A stretch of DNA of 64,000 nucleotides from Cheilinus undulatus. Lineage: Eukaryota > Chordata > Actinopteri > Labriformes > Labridae. Positions 10,518-22,300 of this stretch are shown here, piece by piece. The first letter of the stretch is position 1; each line of letters starts with the position of its first letter. Where the stretch lies: positions 41,357,398-41,421,397 of the forward strand of contig NC_054865.1 of assembly GCF_018320785.1 (NCBI RefSeq), written 5' to 3'. The translations under genes and the position numbers were made by a program. Below the pieces are notes generated by a model. The model made no database searches. It was not told where the DNA came from and was given only the letters and a program-made list of their open reading frames with translations.

Positions 10518-11430
10518 TTAAAGGTCACATATTATGGAAAATACGCTTTTTCAGGATTTTGTAGCAAAAAATATGTCCCTGGCCTGTCCACAGTCCCTCA
10601 AAGAATCAGACCCCCACCCCCCTCTCCATCTTTTAGAACGTGTGCTAAAGCCCGATTTTAGCCAAGATTTGACTCCCCCGACGATCATGGGGGCATATAC
10701 CAACTGTAGCCTTGTCGCAAACGATTATTTGTCTTAGTAGTCTGCATGTGTGTGTGGTGTCAACACGATTCATTTACTGCTCCAAATCGCGTCGTAGCCT
10801 CCCAGACCCTGAATCATAAATACCAAACATGTTTGATATTTATGATTCTAGGTCGTAGTGCTACTGACAGAGTACCCACAACAACCAATGAGAGCGAGCA
10901 CACCGGTAGCATCACCAGATGAATCACACGTACTTTCACCACTCACAACCATAAATACAACTGTACCTTAATTCCAGCCAGGATTTCATCCTAAGTCTTC
11001 CCCTGTTTTATGATTGTTGCTGGACCTGTAACACACACCAGGACCGCCTGTTGTGTAGAGACAGCAAGACGGTATCGACAGACATCTGTAGTTTTTTTTT
11101 TTTTTTTTTTTTTTTCTGAAGTCACGTGATCACGCAAGGTTGTAGGCAGGTCAGCAGGTGTGTGGTCTCCAGTGATCTGATAGTCTGGCTGAGTCGTCTA
11201 GTGTGTGCGTTCAGAGGATTAAAGATGAAAAATCTTTGGAAATTGTCCTGAAGTCTGTGGTCTCTCACGGTTTTAAAATAGTTTCAGATTAAAAAATCAT
11301 CTAGTGTATGGCCGGCCTTAGACATGCAAAATCCAATACTGGAGTGTTTTATCAGGAGCAAACTTATCAGGCTTGTTTTGGGGAACTCTGAGACCAATAA
11401 AAACTTGTCTTAAATAGGTGACCTTTAACA
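10518..11430. mobile_element. Non-autonomous element with inverted TTAAAGGTCAC ends
   Basis: The left end reads TTAAAGGTCACATATTATGG and the right end AATAGGTGACCTTTAA, an inverted pair. The right end is preceded by TTATTGGTCTCAGAG in reverse complement, also found at the left end of the element at 54932. No transposase is encoded. A run of 24 T lies inside it (11092-11115), followed by GTCACGTGATCACG. The superfamily is uncertain; a MITE-like DNA element is the best description. Confidence 0.55.
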
Positions 11431-11698
11431 GTCCTGCACCTTTTGCACCATAGGCAATATCAAATGAAATACCAGAGTTGATTAAACTATACTCACACGT
11501 CATATGAGCAGGTTAACTTGTCCTAATAGAACTGTAATGTTGCACATCATACATCTTTTCAAGGTCACTCCAACTAATTTTTTGTTTACAGTATGCTTTT
11601 TCTTACCTACACTCATAATCTTTAGTGGCTGAACCCTTGAATAATTTTAACACATTAAGTTTCTTTAATCTGAAAAATACTGTCTTTGATAAAAGTAC

Positions 11699-12095
11699 TC
11701 AGAAGGGAACCTTGCACATTGACCTAATTGGATCAGCATTTGTGTCTTTCATATGCATGTTAAACAAAATTCCTACATTTCTGAAGATTTAAGAGTAGAT
11801 TAGCATGCATCCTACGTGGTAATGTTGGATGGCTGCATTGTTTCTTGTTCTACCTTACAGTAACTTCTTCCTTATTGTCCTCTTCACTAAAACTGCACTT
11901 AAAAAGGTTCTACAGATGATTCTTCGTCATCCATCATGACTACCCAGAATGCATTGCTCAACATCTGCAGCCTACATGAGAATATTTTAAATTTCCAAAA
12001 TTATAGAAACCTAGTATGTTTCTCTGAGCAACATACGTATGAAAGACAGAAATGTTCATCTAATAAAATCAACATGTCTTCATATGCACAGTTGA
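11699..12095. repeat. Foldback element, copy A
   Basis: The left arm near 11741-11765 (TGTCTTTCATATGCATGTTA) is an imperfect inverse of the right arm near 12019-12049 (CAACATACGTATGAAAGACA). The outer left end GAAGGGAACC (11703) corresponds to the inverse of the outer right end of copy B (GGGTTCCCTTC, 13332). The inner part (AACTTCTTCC...CCTCTTCACTAAAACT) is found inverted inside copy B. No coding sequence. Confidence 0.55.
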
Positions 12096-12099
12096 AAAC

Positions 12100-13020
12100 A
12101 AGTGAATTCATTTTTATGGATGATTATAAAAAAGTAATCTTATTAAGGACTGTAGATACATTGTTGGATGTTATTTCTGCATTTTTAAAATGTAAATGTT
12201 TTTTTATGCTTCAGTCCTTTGAGAGTTTTTGTATTTCAGTGAGACCACCCCAGGTATAATAAAGGTTTTCAAAAACTATTACCTCTAAATACTTGAATTT
12301 CTGTACAGGTGACAACCTGGTAAAGGCCATCAGAGTGGACAAAGCTCCATCCACAGTTTGTTGGTATTACACTGACAAAAATAAATCAGTATCACCAGAG
12401 TCTCATGCAGAGAAAAAATATGAGAAGCATCTATTATACTATAGCTCAAGCACAAAGTTACAAATGTGAGAATAAACTTACTACTCAGTGAATCAATTTA
12501 CAGTTTCATGTTTATTAAAATGGGACGGATTTACAGTTTGTACACCCCATCCACATTGCATTGATTTAGAAAGCAACAAACAAGTACAAATGCTGTATAT
12601 ACATATCAGTATACACATATTTATAAAATACAATAACTTTTTCACACAACAGTACTGTATTTCTGAAGTGATAAGTCATGGTTAGGAAGTCTTTTTTAGC
12701 AAGCAACACTTACACAGTTAGACAGAAAGATGCTGTGCAGAAGCTGTGAATTTCTGTCGTTGAAAGTGAGCCAAGCCTGCAGTTTTATAGTTACTGTGAT
12801 CCACGTGTTAGAAAAATAGTCCCATGTTTGCAGAGAGTTCCCGGTAGAAATGGGTTTCAGTTACAGAAGGCAAAGCATCAACAGCACAGGCACCAGAGAA
12901 ACGAGCAAAACTCACGACAGCGACGTGTGTAAAGTCAGACAACTGGAAATACGTTTTTACTGAACAGTCAAGAGACAAACCTTAATTGGGTTTACTTTTG
13001 TGTGCTTCAAGGACTCCTGG
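12100..13020. other. AT-rich spacer between two foldback elements
   Basis: No gene, splice-linked ORF or clear repeat was found. The short open frames are uninformative in composition. Confidence 0.4.
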
Positions 13021-13024
13021 GTAG

Positions 13025-13341
13025 TAAGACGTTAAATCAACTCTGGTGTCTTTTATTTGTATGTTGTACAAAGAAACACATTAGATTTCTACATTGAGAA
13101 AAAATTAAATATGTATTCACATGAAGGCTGTAAAGTAGTTGCATTGTTTTGCCATTGATGTACCTCCTTGGAGCCTTTTCACTTTAAAACCAAGTGAAGT
13201 TTCAGTGAAGAGGACTGTAAGAAGTTACTGTAGAATGAGGTGGAAACATTTATAATAATGCAAAAGTAAGTTTCTTTGTACAACATACAGACAAAAGACA
13301 TTCATGTTTATCCAACATGTCTTAATATGCAGGGTTCCCTT
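13025..13341. repeat. Foldback element, copy B
   Basis: A 30-base arm at 13048-13077 (starts GTCTTTTATTTGTATGTTG) is inverted at 13270-13299 with only two mismatches, enclosing about 190 bases. The similarity extends weakly outwards to GGGTTCCCTTC at 13332-13341. Copy A at 11.7-12.1 kb shares arms, inner sequence and end, so the two are members of one long-TIR family. Confidence 0.65.
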
Positions 13342-13344
13342 CAT

Positions 13345-16060
13345 ACTGAAACTGGTAAGATCTATACATTTTCTTCCATAGAGGTTGATTTTTGGATTAC
13401 TGACACTTCTTCTCTTTTCTGGACTTTTTTAGAAGATGAGAGTATGTAGAAAGAAGGACGGATGAATCACATCCTTTGATTTCAGAAAGTTAACACCCTG
13501 CATAACAGCCTTTCTCATGATTGTATGTTTGAAAGATCATCTTCAATGACCAGCACATCTATTTGACAAAAGACAAGCATTCAATCAAAAAATAAACATG
13601 AGAGGACGACGATTTACCTTCATAAACAGTAAAATCTGTGTACAACAGTTTTATGTAACCATGTTTAGTTTTTTTCAGGGTGAACTCCAATTCCTTCAAC
13701 ATAAATAAATTAATCCACATTAAATTTGGGGGGCATTAAACTACTTTTTTGGCAAAAAGTAGAAGCTTAGCTTCAGCAGGAAGAAAAATAAAAAAGCTCT
13801 ATTTTGTAAAATTTGCATACACTGTTGCAGACATGCGCATGGTGGACATTTCTTGGAGTCAAAGCTTCATGTTGTGATAAAACAGATAATGTTTGGAAAT
13901 TACTCAGGGATGAAGCAGGGTTTGTTGATGACAGCCCTGTGAAGAACTTTAAGGCTCCATTATAATCAAATTATGATGTTTTCAGTACCTTTTGAATTTG
14001 GGAGCAACATCCAAACAAAATGGTCACACTCACAACGCCACTCGGCAGGAAGTGGTAATAAACGAAATTTGTCTGATCACATTGTTCTTGAAAATGGTTT
14101 TACCTTCTCAATTCCCAAAAAGACAAAAAAAGAATATCGGATTTAAGTGGAACATTGATAAGAGGAATGGGCCAGGGATGAGGGGGAAGTGATGCTGTGG
14201 ACTTTGAGAATTAAAGTTGAACAAAGTCAAACTTCATTAGACTAGGATAAGCAGTGGATCCTGACTGTCTCAACAAAATGCCTTTTATCGATGAACCTGT
14301 GAAACTATATTTCAGGACTGGATTAATCAACAAAGATCTTTCTCTTAGCTCATAAGCACATTATGGGCGTCTAAGATCTGCTGGTTTTTTATAGGCTAAT
14401 AAGCTTGACTCTATTCCCAGATATTCTGACTTTATTTTGATAGTTTAACTTTTTTTTGTCATTCTGACTTTATTTTTGTGCACAGCATTATTGTTCTCTC
14501 ACTCCTGGACCTAATCCTCTTTCATAAGATGATGGATTTCTGTGAGGTGAAAAAAATCTGGAAGAAAAGACTAAATAAATTGGCAACTTTTTGATGGGAT
14601 TTGTTCCAAATATCTCTGTACACAAGTAAAAAAAAATTATCAATAATTTAACAATGTAATAGTTGGTCACTCCTACAGTTAATTAGGAAGAATACATCCA
14701 TTCATTTTTTGTAGTGATACCATTGTTGTAATGAAACATTTAGTTTACAGGGTTTTCACCATCAAAAGGCATATTCTGGGTGTTCTGTAGATTCATGGAC
14801 TGGAGGAAAATTGATTTAAATTGTTATTCAGCCCAAATGTCAAATGTTTGCTCAGCATTTCCATCTAGTGGTCAAACACTTCTGGCATCCTAAATATAGA
14901 AAAACACAAGCTGTGTCACAAAAATCTGAGAATCTTGAATGAGACTACTAATTAACCTACATAATGTCACTGTCAGACAGAAACCTCATATCTCCAATTT
15001 TATGAATTATTTTTTTGTTCTGAATAAAGAGTGTGGCAAATAGTCACTCTTTACATCTGTCAGGGGAGTTGACATCAGTGAAATACATCAAAAAGCTTGT
15101 ACCTAACCCTCGTAAATCCTTTGAATTGGATGCATTTTTAACAAAGCCAAAACTTTTATGTCCATATTTCCTGTCCAAAACTTCTGAATAGATTTTAGCT
15201 CAATTTTGCTCAAACATTTATAATTTAAAGACAACCTAGCAAGTGATGATGTAGAAAGGCTCAACTTCAACAAATGCAGTGTCTAATATTTTTTTTAAAT
15301 TCCTGTAAAGAAATAGCTTTGAGATAAAAGGTTTGAGCCCAACAGAGACGATACTTCCATATCCTTCTTATGTAAATCAAAGTGTTTATTTATGATTAAA
15401 ATATTTGACCTCTTTGCCTAAACTGAAGAAAACATTTATTATATGACTGTAAAAGACATTTAAATTTCCAGTCATCACCAAACACTATCACCGGCTGGCC
15501 ACAAAGTTTTTTGTTGGTTTATCTCCATTTGTAAGTCGAAACCTGACCAGTTGTGTATTCTGCTGACGTATTATCACCAAACATTTGATTTGTTTCTTAA
15601 TTGCCCCTAGTACGGAGCAAATACTACAAAGTTTAACTTTTTGTTGATTACTAGAGAAATTCAGATTTCTTGTAGTGTTTAAAAACTGTTCATGAGACAC
15701 AGACAAAAGCTTACACTAAAGGGAGGAAATTAAGCAGCAATAAACTTGAAGACGGACATTAAAGACTGTTTCCATTGGTACTATGATGAGTCTTTCTCAC
15801 ATTAAAACCCAACACTGAAATGTGCAACTTAAGACATTATTATTATTACAATAGTGATATGAGGCGTGGGGTAACCAGGACTGTTAAAGTGACAATACTA
15901 TGCATGCTTCAGGAATATCTGCAACAGGATCAGATATTGTTTAAGATGTTTCTCATGTTCATGTTTGAAACAGCTCAAGACCAGTGCAGTTAAAGGACAG
16001 GAGCCTGTGTTTGATTTTTCTCAGTTTAAACCAATTAAAGGGCTTGGTGACTTTGCTGTT
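13345..16060. other. Non-coding spacer, part possibly long 3' UTR of tgfbrap1
   Basis: AT-rich, without convincing ORFs. Several TTTATT hexamers (AATAAA on the minus strand) are present, so the tgfbrap1 transcript may extend into it. I recognise no repeat family here. Confidence 0.35.
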
Positions 16061-16062
16061 GT

Positions 16063-16068
16063 TTTATT
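16063..16068 (-). terminator. Candidate poly(A) signal of tgfbrap1
   Basis: AATAAA on the minus strand, about 250 bases after the tgfbrap1 stop codon (16319-16321). Further hexamers lie downstream, so this is only the nearest candidate. Confidence 0.35.
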
Positions 16069-16318
16069 TAATAAAAACTTGCAGTCTGGAATTTTTATAA
16101 CTGCAGCACAGGAATAAATAGATGAACTCATCTGATTCTGTCTCACACACATTCACTCTCCCTCAGCTTTCTCTGCTTTTCTCCAAATCAAATTTGACTC
16201 AGTTGTCCTGTGCTTATCGCTACTCCCACGGCCCTCAGCCATCCAAACACTCAGCATGCCCTGCTTTAGTGTGGTGCCTCTGATCACAGATCACATGGTA
16301 GTTTGAAAGAGCAGACTC

Positions 16319-19300
16319 TCACGTGTGGTTACTGCTATTAGTTAACTGTCTCTTTGTGGGAGAGTCTCTCACTCTCTGGGCGACACAGTGCTTGTGGACC
16401 GGCACTCCACCCGGCAGACACACGACGTCGGGCTCACTGAAGGTGTTGTGGCACAAGTGGCATCCCTTCTTGTCAGACACAAAGATTGGCTTCTTCCGCT
16501 CTTTAAGCTGTGGAGACAGAACGTCACGGGTCAATGCTAACAACAAGTTTCCTCTTTTCTCAAATGGTGTAGATCAATGGTTCTAAACTAGTCAGGCATC
16601 AGAACCCACCACCTCTACGAGAAATCAAATTAAAAAAGAAATTCTGTGTTTATTTCATGAATGTTTGTTAATCAGTATTCTTGGCTACTATTGCACCATG
16701 AAGACAAAAGAACACTCCTAAATAGAAAAACTTATTAAACAAAGAAACGTGACAAAACAAACACATTAGAAAAGCACATAACTACAGAAGGATTTGTTTA
16801 CATACATCTTGTTTCACTCCACTTTCCCAATAACAAGTGGTAATTTTTCTAAGAATTTTCTTGTTATCTTGGGTAAACCAGTTTAATTTCCCCACAAAAA
16901 GGAAGATAAATAAGTAGAAATCTTAAGAAAAATAATTTTACTTGTAATCATAGGAAAACCTAAAAAACATAAATGTATGAAATTAATACATAGAGTTTTT
17001 GTCATATTTTTTTTTCCCTGGGCCACATTCCCAACCCACTAGAAAGACATTTGCGACCCACTTTTGGGTCCCGACCCACCAGTTGAGAACCACTGTTCTA
17101 GATCTTGTCCTAGAATGAAACCCTTCTCTGCAAACAGCAGGTAGGCTACTTTATCGTACTGATGATAGCAATTTCAAACTCGAATCAATTTACTTGAAAA
17201 ATGACACAAATACTGTAAAATAAAAAATAAACATGTATAAGCACAATCTGTTGTCCCAAAGGTCCACATGTCTTGAAGGGGAAATCAGGTTAAAGCATCC
17301 TAATGTGTGAAGATTCCCATTTCATTCAGCCAAGTCCACAAGTGCTGTTTTTCTGCATCTACCAGCTATAATACTGTACTTGAGCTTTCAGCCTGCTGAG
17401 CTGTTAGAAAATACAAACATATCAATGTTAGCTCACCCAGGCACAAAGACAGACAACTACAAGAGCACAGCTGAGCAGAGGATGGACTGTTCTTTCTTCA
17501 GTCTATGGGACAGACGGAGCAGCATCAAAGTAGTTCAGTGAGACAGTGACCTCTAGTGGTTTCGTTTTTCAATTTCTACTCCAACATAGTAGACACATGC
17601 TAATATGAGGGCAATGAAGGTTTTTAAGTTTAAAACACACAGATCTGTTTTTCATACATGTGTGGAAAATAAATGAGCTTTACAATCAGGAACAAATTCA
17701 TTTGTTTTCCAGATGAAAAAAAGGTTTTCTGGGATACATTTATAAAGTCATACCTGTGGAATAAACATTAAAAACTGTAATGCCTATTTCAGACAGGCTG
17801 CATGTGTTTTACATGTTTACTATGTCTTCCTTTTGTCACAGCCCTGTCTATCTTCAATAAATCTTACTGCAATTTGCATGATTCGTTGTATAGCTATATG
17901 AGTCAAGAAAATAGAGTAAAAACATTGTGTAAAAAGGAGGGAAGTTTTTCAACAGAAATGCTGGCCTTTTACTTTCAAAAGTACAAAGCTGAAGCCAAAT
18001 CATACTGTGTTTATCTTCCCTGTTACTTTTTCTACGAATAAGGAAACAGAGAGTTTCAAAAATCATTGAAAGTTTAGAGAACTTAATTAGACTGAGGTAT
18101 TTGGGCTTGTGGTCTTCATCAGGGCTGTTGAGAAACACACTGCAAACATATTTACTGATGAAGACATTCAAATCTGGTTAAGGTTAATATGGCTCTCTAG
18201 TTGTAATTTTTCCATCTATTTTTGGCGAGCCCTCTATTCTCCAGACTCTCCGTGCATGAGACGTATGGTTCAGATGGATGAAAAGTTGAGCTAACACAGT
18301 TAGCCTAATAGCCTTGACTTCTTTACATAAATGCTGACATAAAAATCAAGCTGTGGCACAGCCAAGAACTGGCCACCACACATCCAGTCTGGAAAGGCCG
18401 TACAAATACTTAATTCGAATACGAATTCATAACATGTACTGAGGTTCTTCTTCTTACCCTGTCATGCAGCAGCTGAAGGTTTTCAGAGTAGGACAGTCCC
18501 AGAGCGATCTGGGAGGTGCGGCAGGCATGCATACTGGCCCTAACAGCCCGACCTAGAAAGGGCCGTAGCAGCTGAAGAGACCAGTCCTCAGGGAGCATGC
18601 GCAGGACCTGGACTGCATCAAACACTTCACCATGCCGATTAAGGAGGTCCACAGCGGCCATCTCCAGATCTCCACTACCTCCTCCTGCTGATGCCTGGCT
18701 CCCCTTTAGATAAACCTCCAAGAGAAGGTGAAACAGCCGCTGTCTGTAGGCAGAATCCCGAGAAGACGAGGCCCATATACAGAAGGCCTCTGCAGACGGG
18801 AAGTCTCTGAGCTTGTGCACCAGTATGTGAAGTGCTTTATCGTGCTCTTCCAGTTTTCCATGTAGTGTTGCACGCTCTAGCAGCAGCTGGTCACAGTTTT
18901 CAAGCTTACCTTAACACAGCAGAAAGACATGGAAAAAATAGGACTAAAGTCTGAATAACAAACTTTTCTTATTATTTTGCAATAAAGACTGAATCCTGAT
19001 AATCATAAGACAAATATGACACCATTACTGGTTACTTTGACAGGTGGAACATCTGGTTAAAAAACATATAGTTTTGTAGAAAGTGCAGAGGTATCTTCAG
19101 ACTTGTGTCTCACCTAAAAGAACCTGTACACTGTACAGGTGCGACTCCCTGAGCACGGCTTGGAGCCTCTCTCTGGCTCTGGTGATCTGCTCTTCATCTC
19201 TTGGTGACTTGGACAGTAAAGACAAAACCCTCTCCAGATACAACACAGCCAGATGTGTGTGGAACTTCTCTTTCTAGATTGAAAAGCATTGAAGGAAACA

Positions 19301-22300
19301 ACAAGTCAACAATCTTCCCATTAGAAAGGCTGCTGCGTTCACCATAGGCTGTTGTTTACATTGTTTGTACAGACCAATAGTCACCAGTTACATCAGATAT
19401 GTCTATATATTCAGCAAAAAATACTTGAAAATTTCACACACAAAAGGAGAAATGTGGTGCATGAAATATGATACAAAAGAAAACAGTTATTAAAGCTCAA
19501 GGAGAAAATATTTGATTCCACTTTCACTAGTCATACCCTGACTAATGGACAAAGACTGCCACTTCTTTGTGCAATGTTAGCGCCTCTGTGACATCTCACC
19601 TTCAGTATGAATGTCACAGATGTGTAATGGGGGGACTAACAAAGACATTACAGCGGTGAGACAGTGTAAGAGAGGGAGTCAACAGGCAAAATCTGCTTTT
19701 TTTTCCATGTTGAGCTTTCTGTAATGTAATGTGAAATCACAGTCAGGGACACCAATATTACACTGCTGGGGAATCAACATCAAAGTGCAAAGGCATAATA
19801 ATGGCAGGGCTTTGCCGCAGTGTTGTTGCAATATCGCACTTTGAAAGGGACTGAAGGCAATTTTGTCAACTATTTAGTGTCTCAGTAACAACCACATCAG
19901 ACTATGTGCGAGGGTTTAATACACAATACTGAAGTAAAGCTCTACTGAAAAGAGAGAAATATCTCAGATCCCTTTAGTCTAAGTTGTGCAAATATACATC
20001 CATTTTTTTATGTGCTTTTTAGCCCAGTTCAGACCAAAGATTTGCGACACAACAAGACCATCGTGCATGGGACGATGGGTTCACTGAGCAAGATGGTGTG
20101 GCGTTCCTGGCATCTGAGCATGCGGATGACAGTCAGAGTCTTCAGTACCAGGTCCTTCTGGTCTTACTATACTCTTGTGAAGCCTGGACTTTGACTGATG
20201 GCCAGGGGTGCTGGCTAGTCTACTTTGTGATGACTGTCTTTAGCGCATCTTTGGGTATCATTGGTAAAGCCATGCTGACGTGAAGAGATATAGCATGGGC
20301 CTGGCACTTGGGGTGGGAGAAAAAATTGATCCTTAGATGCATCATGATGTGAAGGTGGAAGATTCTGAATTGATTTATAAAAGTCCAATAATCAATAATA
20401 ATCTAAATATTCAAAATTGTGGAATAGCAGGAACAAAAAGGTGGAACAGCAAAACAGCAAAATTAAGATTACCAGTTGGTTATCTGTGAAAAAGGACATT
20501 TTTATGTTTGCAATTTCAGATATGATACAAAGAAAAGAAATAACTACATCTTGCTTTCCTTTGAATTTGAAATGATGAACTCTCCTGTCCCCTAAGCTGT
20601 GCAGGCAAGCAGGAAGCACTGCATTAAACTAGACAATACATAAGAAATTTAAAGCTGTAGTAGGTACATTTCTCCACGGAAAATATTATTCTCTGCATCT
20701 TAGTTAAATCAAATTGAGCTAACGAAGCATTTGAGGGTTTACATGTGCTGTAAAATTTTGCCTCAATCCTACATGCACTAAATGCATGTATTTAATGTCT
20801 GTATAGTATTTAATGGATGGGTTAAATATGATAAAATACTGGGAAGAAACTGTGATTTAATGTGCATTACTGTCCTTGTTGTAGAGACAGATTTATTACA
20901 CAGTAACTTAGGAAATATATCAATTTAAAATTAAGTTACTGTGAGAGTTGTTGCTGTGGAAACGATGCCAGTCTCCTCCAGTCACAGCAGTGTAAACGCT
21001 CAGGCTTTTAGAAAGCTGCACAGCAACCCCTCTCAAGCAGTTGTGATTTTCAACTCGTCTCTTTGTAAATCTTTGGTCTGAAAAGGGCTTTAGATGTGTG
21101 TGAAGAGACTTTAGGGGAAGACAGGCAGAGACAGAGGCCCTACAGACCTTAACAACCAAACCCAGTCAATCAAGCTCATGAGTCTGGATTTAAGCAGGAA
21201 GGTAAGAGATAGCGCTAACTACTTAGCCATTTCTTGATGGTATGTTCATATTTTAAGATTAGTTTTTTCCTTAACGCCTTTACTTCCTTCCTTCAGACAG
21301 AACAGCTGAAGATGGAAAGGAAATGGCAGGAGACGAAGTGGAGAATGATGTGCATGAAATAGTTTATGGATCGATTGCTGTGTTCTGCATAGTTGGAGAA
21401 AAGAACAAGAATCTTTCAGGAACCAATCTCAGAATAACAAAATTTGTAACCTTGTTAGCATGCAGGCTGATACTTCTCAATTGGAAGTCCCAGCATACAC
21501 CTAGTTGGACCCACTGGATGAGTGATGTAATGCAGCACCTTAAGCTTGAAAAACTCAGGTATACATTGAATGACTCTTCTGATAAATTTGAGAAAACATG
21601 GAAACCATTTATGGAGTACATTAAAACCAAGCTCACTACCCCACAGAGCTGAATGAATGTAACACCTGAAGAACAGTCATAATTAACAAGTTACTGTTGC
21701 CTATGTACCACGTCACTAAATGTAATACCCAGATTTTGTTTTTTTGTTTTTTTCAGTTGATGTAACAGCTGCCCACACTGTTTTTTGTTTGTCAAGTTGT
21801 GCAATTTAGTTTTGTTGTGTTGTGTTTTTATGTCCTCTGTAAAGAAAAAGCAATAAAAATATGTTAAAAAAAAAAAAAGAAATAGTTTAAGGATCAAGAA
21901 TCAACCCTGCAAACTGTGCAATGAAGACTGAAGTCCCTGTACATGGTGCACCTGCTCTACCAACTGAGCTAAACCAGCGACCCAGCTATTTCAAATTTAA
22001 AATGCAGTTGATGGTGGGACTGGTGCATTCTACGTTTTTGTTCCTGTTGTAAATCTGCAGTTTAGTTCTTTGCAGAAGTGGTACTGCCAGGACCACACCT
22101 GTTGCAAAATTGGTTTTGCCACTCGACAGAGCCATTTGTAAAGCTACATCCTCTTACTGTACCTGTGTCTTTCTCTCCAGCACCAGGTGTTCAAGGTAGA
22201 GAAGCAGCGCCTGGTTGTGCTTCCCCAGGTAGGTGATGACATCTTCGGGGTTTAATTCTGGCAGGTGTTTAGTAACAGGCCTCTTAGTGAAGACATGGAC

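Noticed and set aside
21900-21990. tRNA gene on the minus strand
   Set aside because: Only the A and B box regions are recognisable; the arms do not fold into a full tRNA, and the context is retroelement debris.
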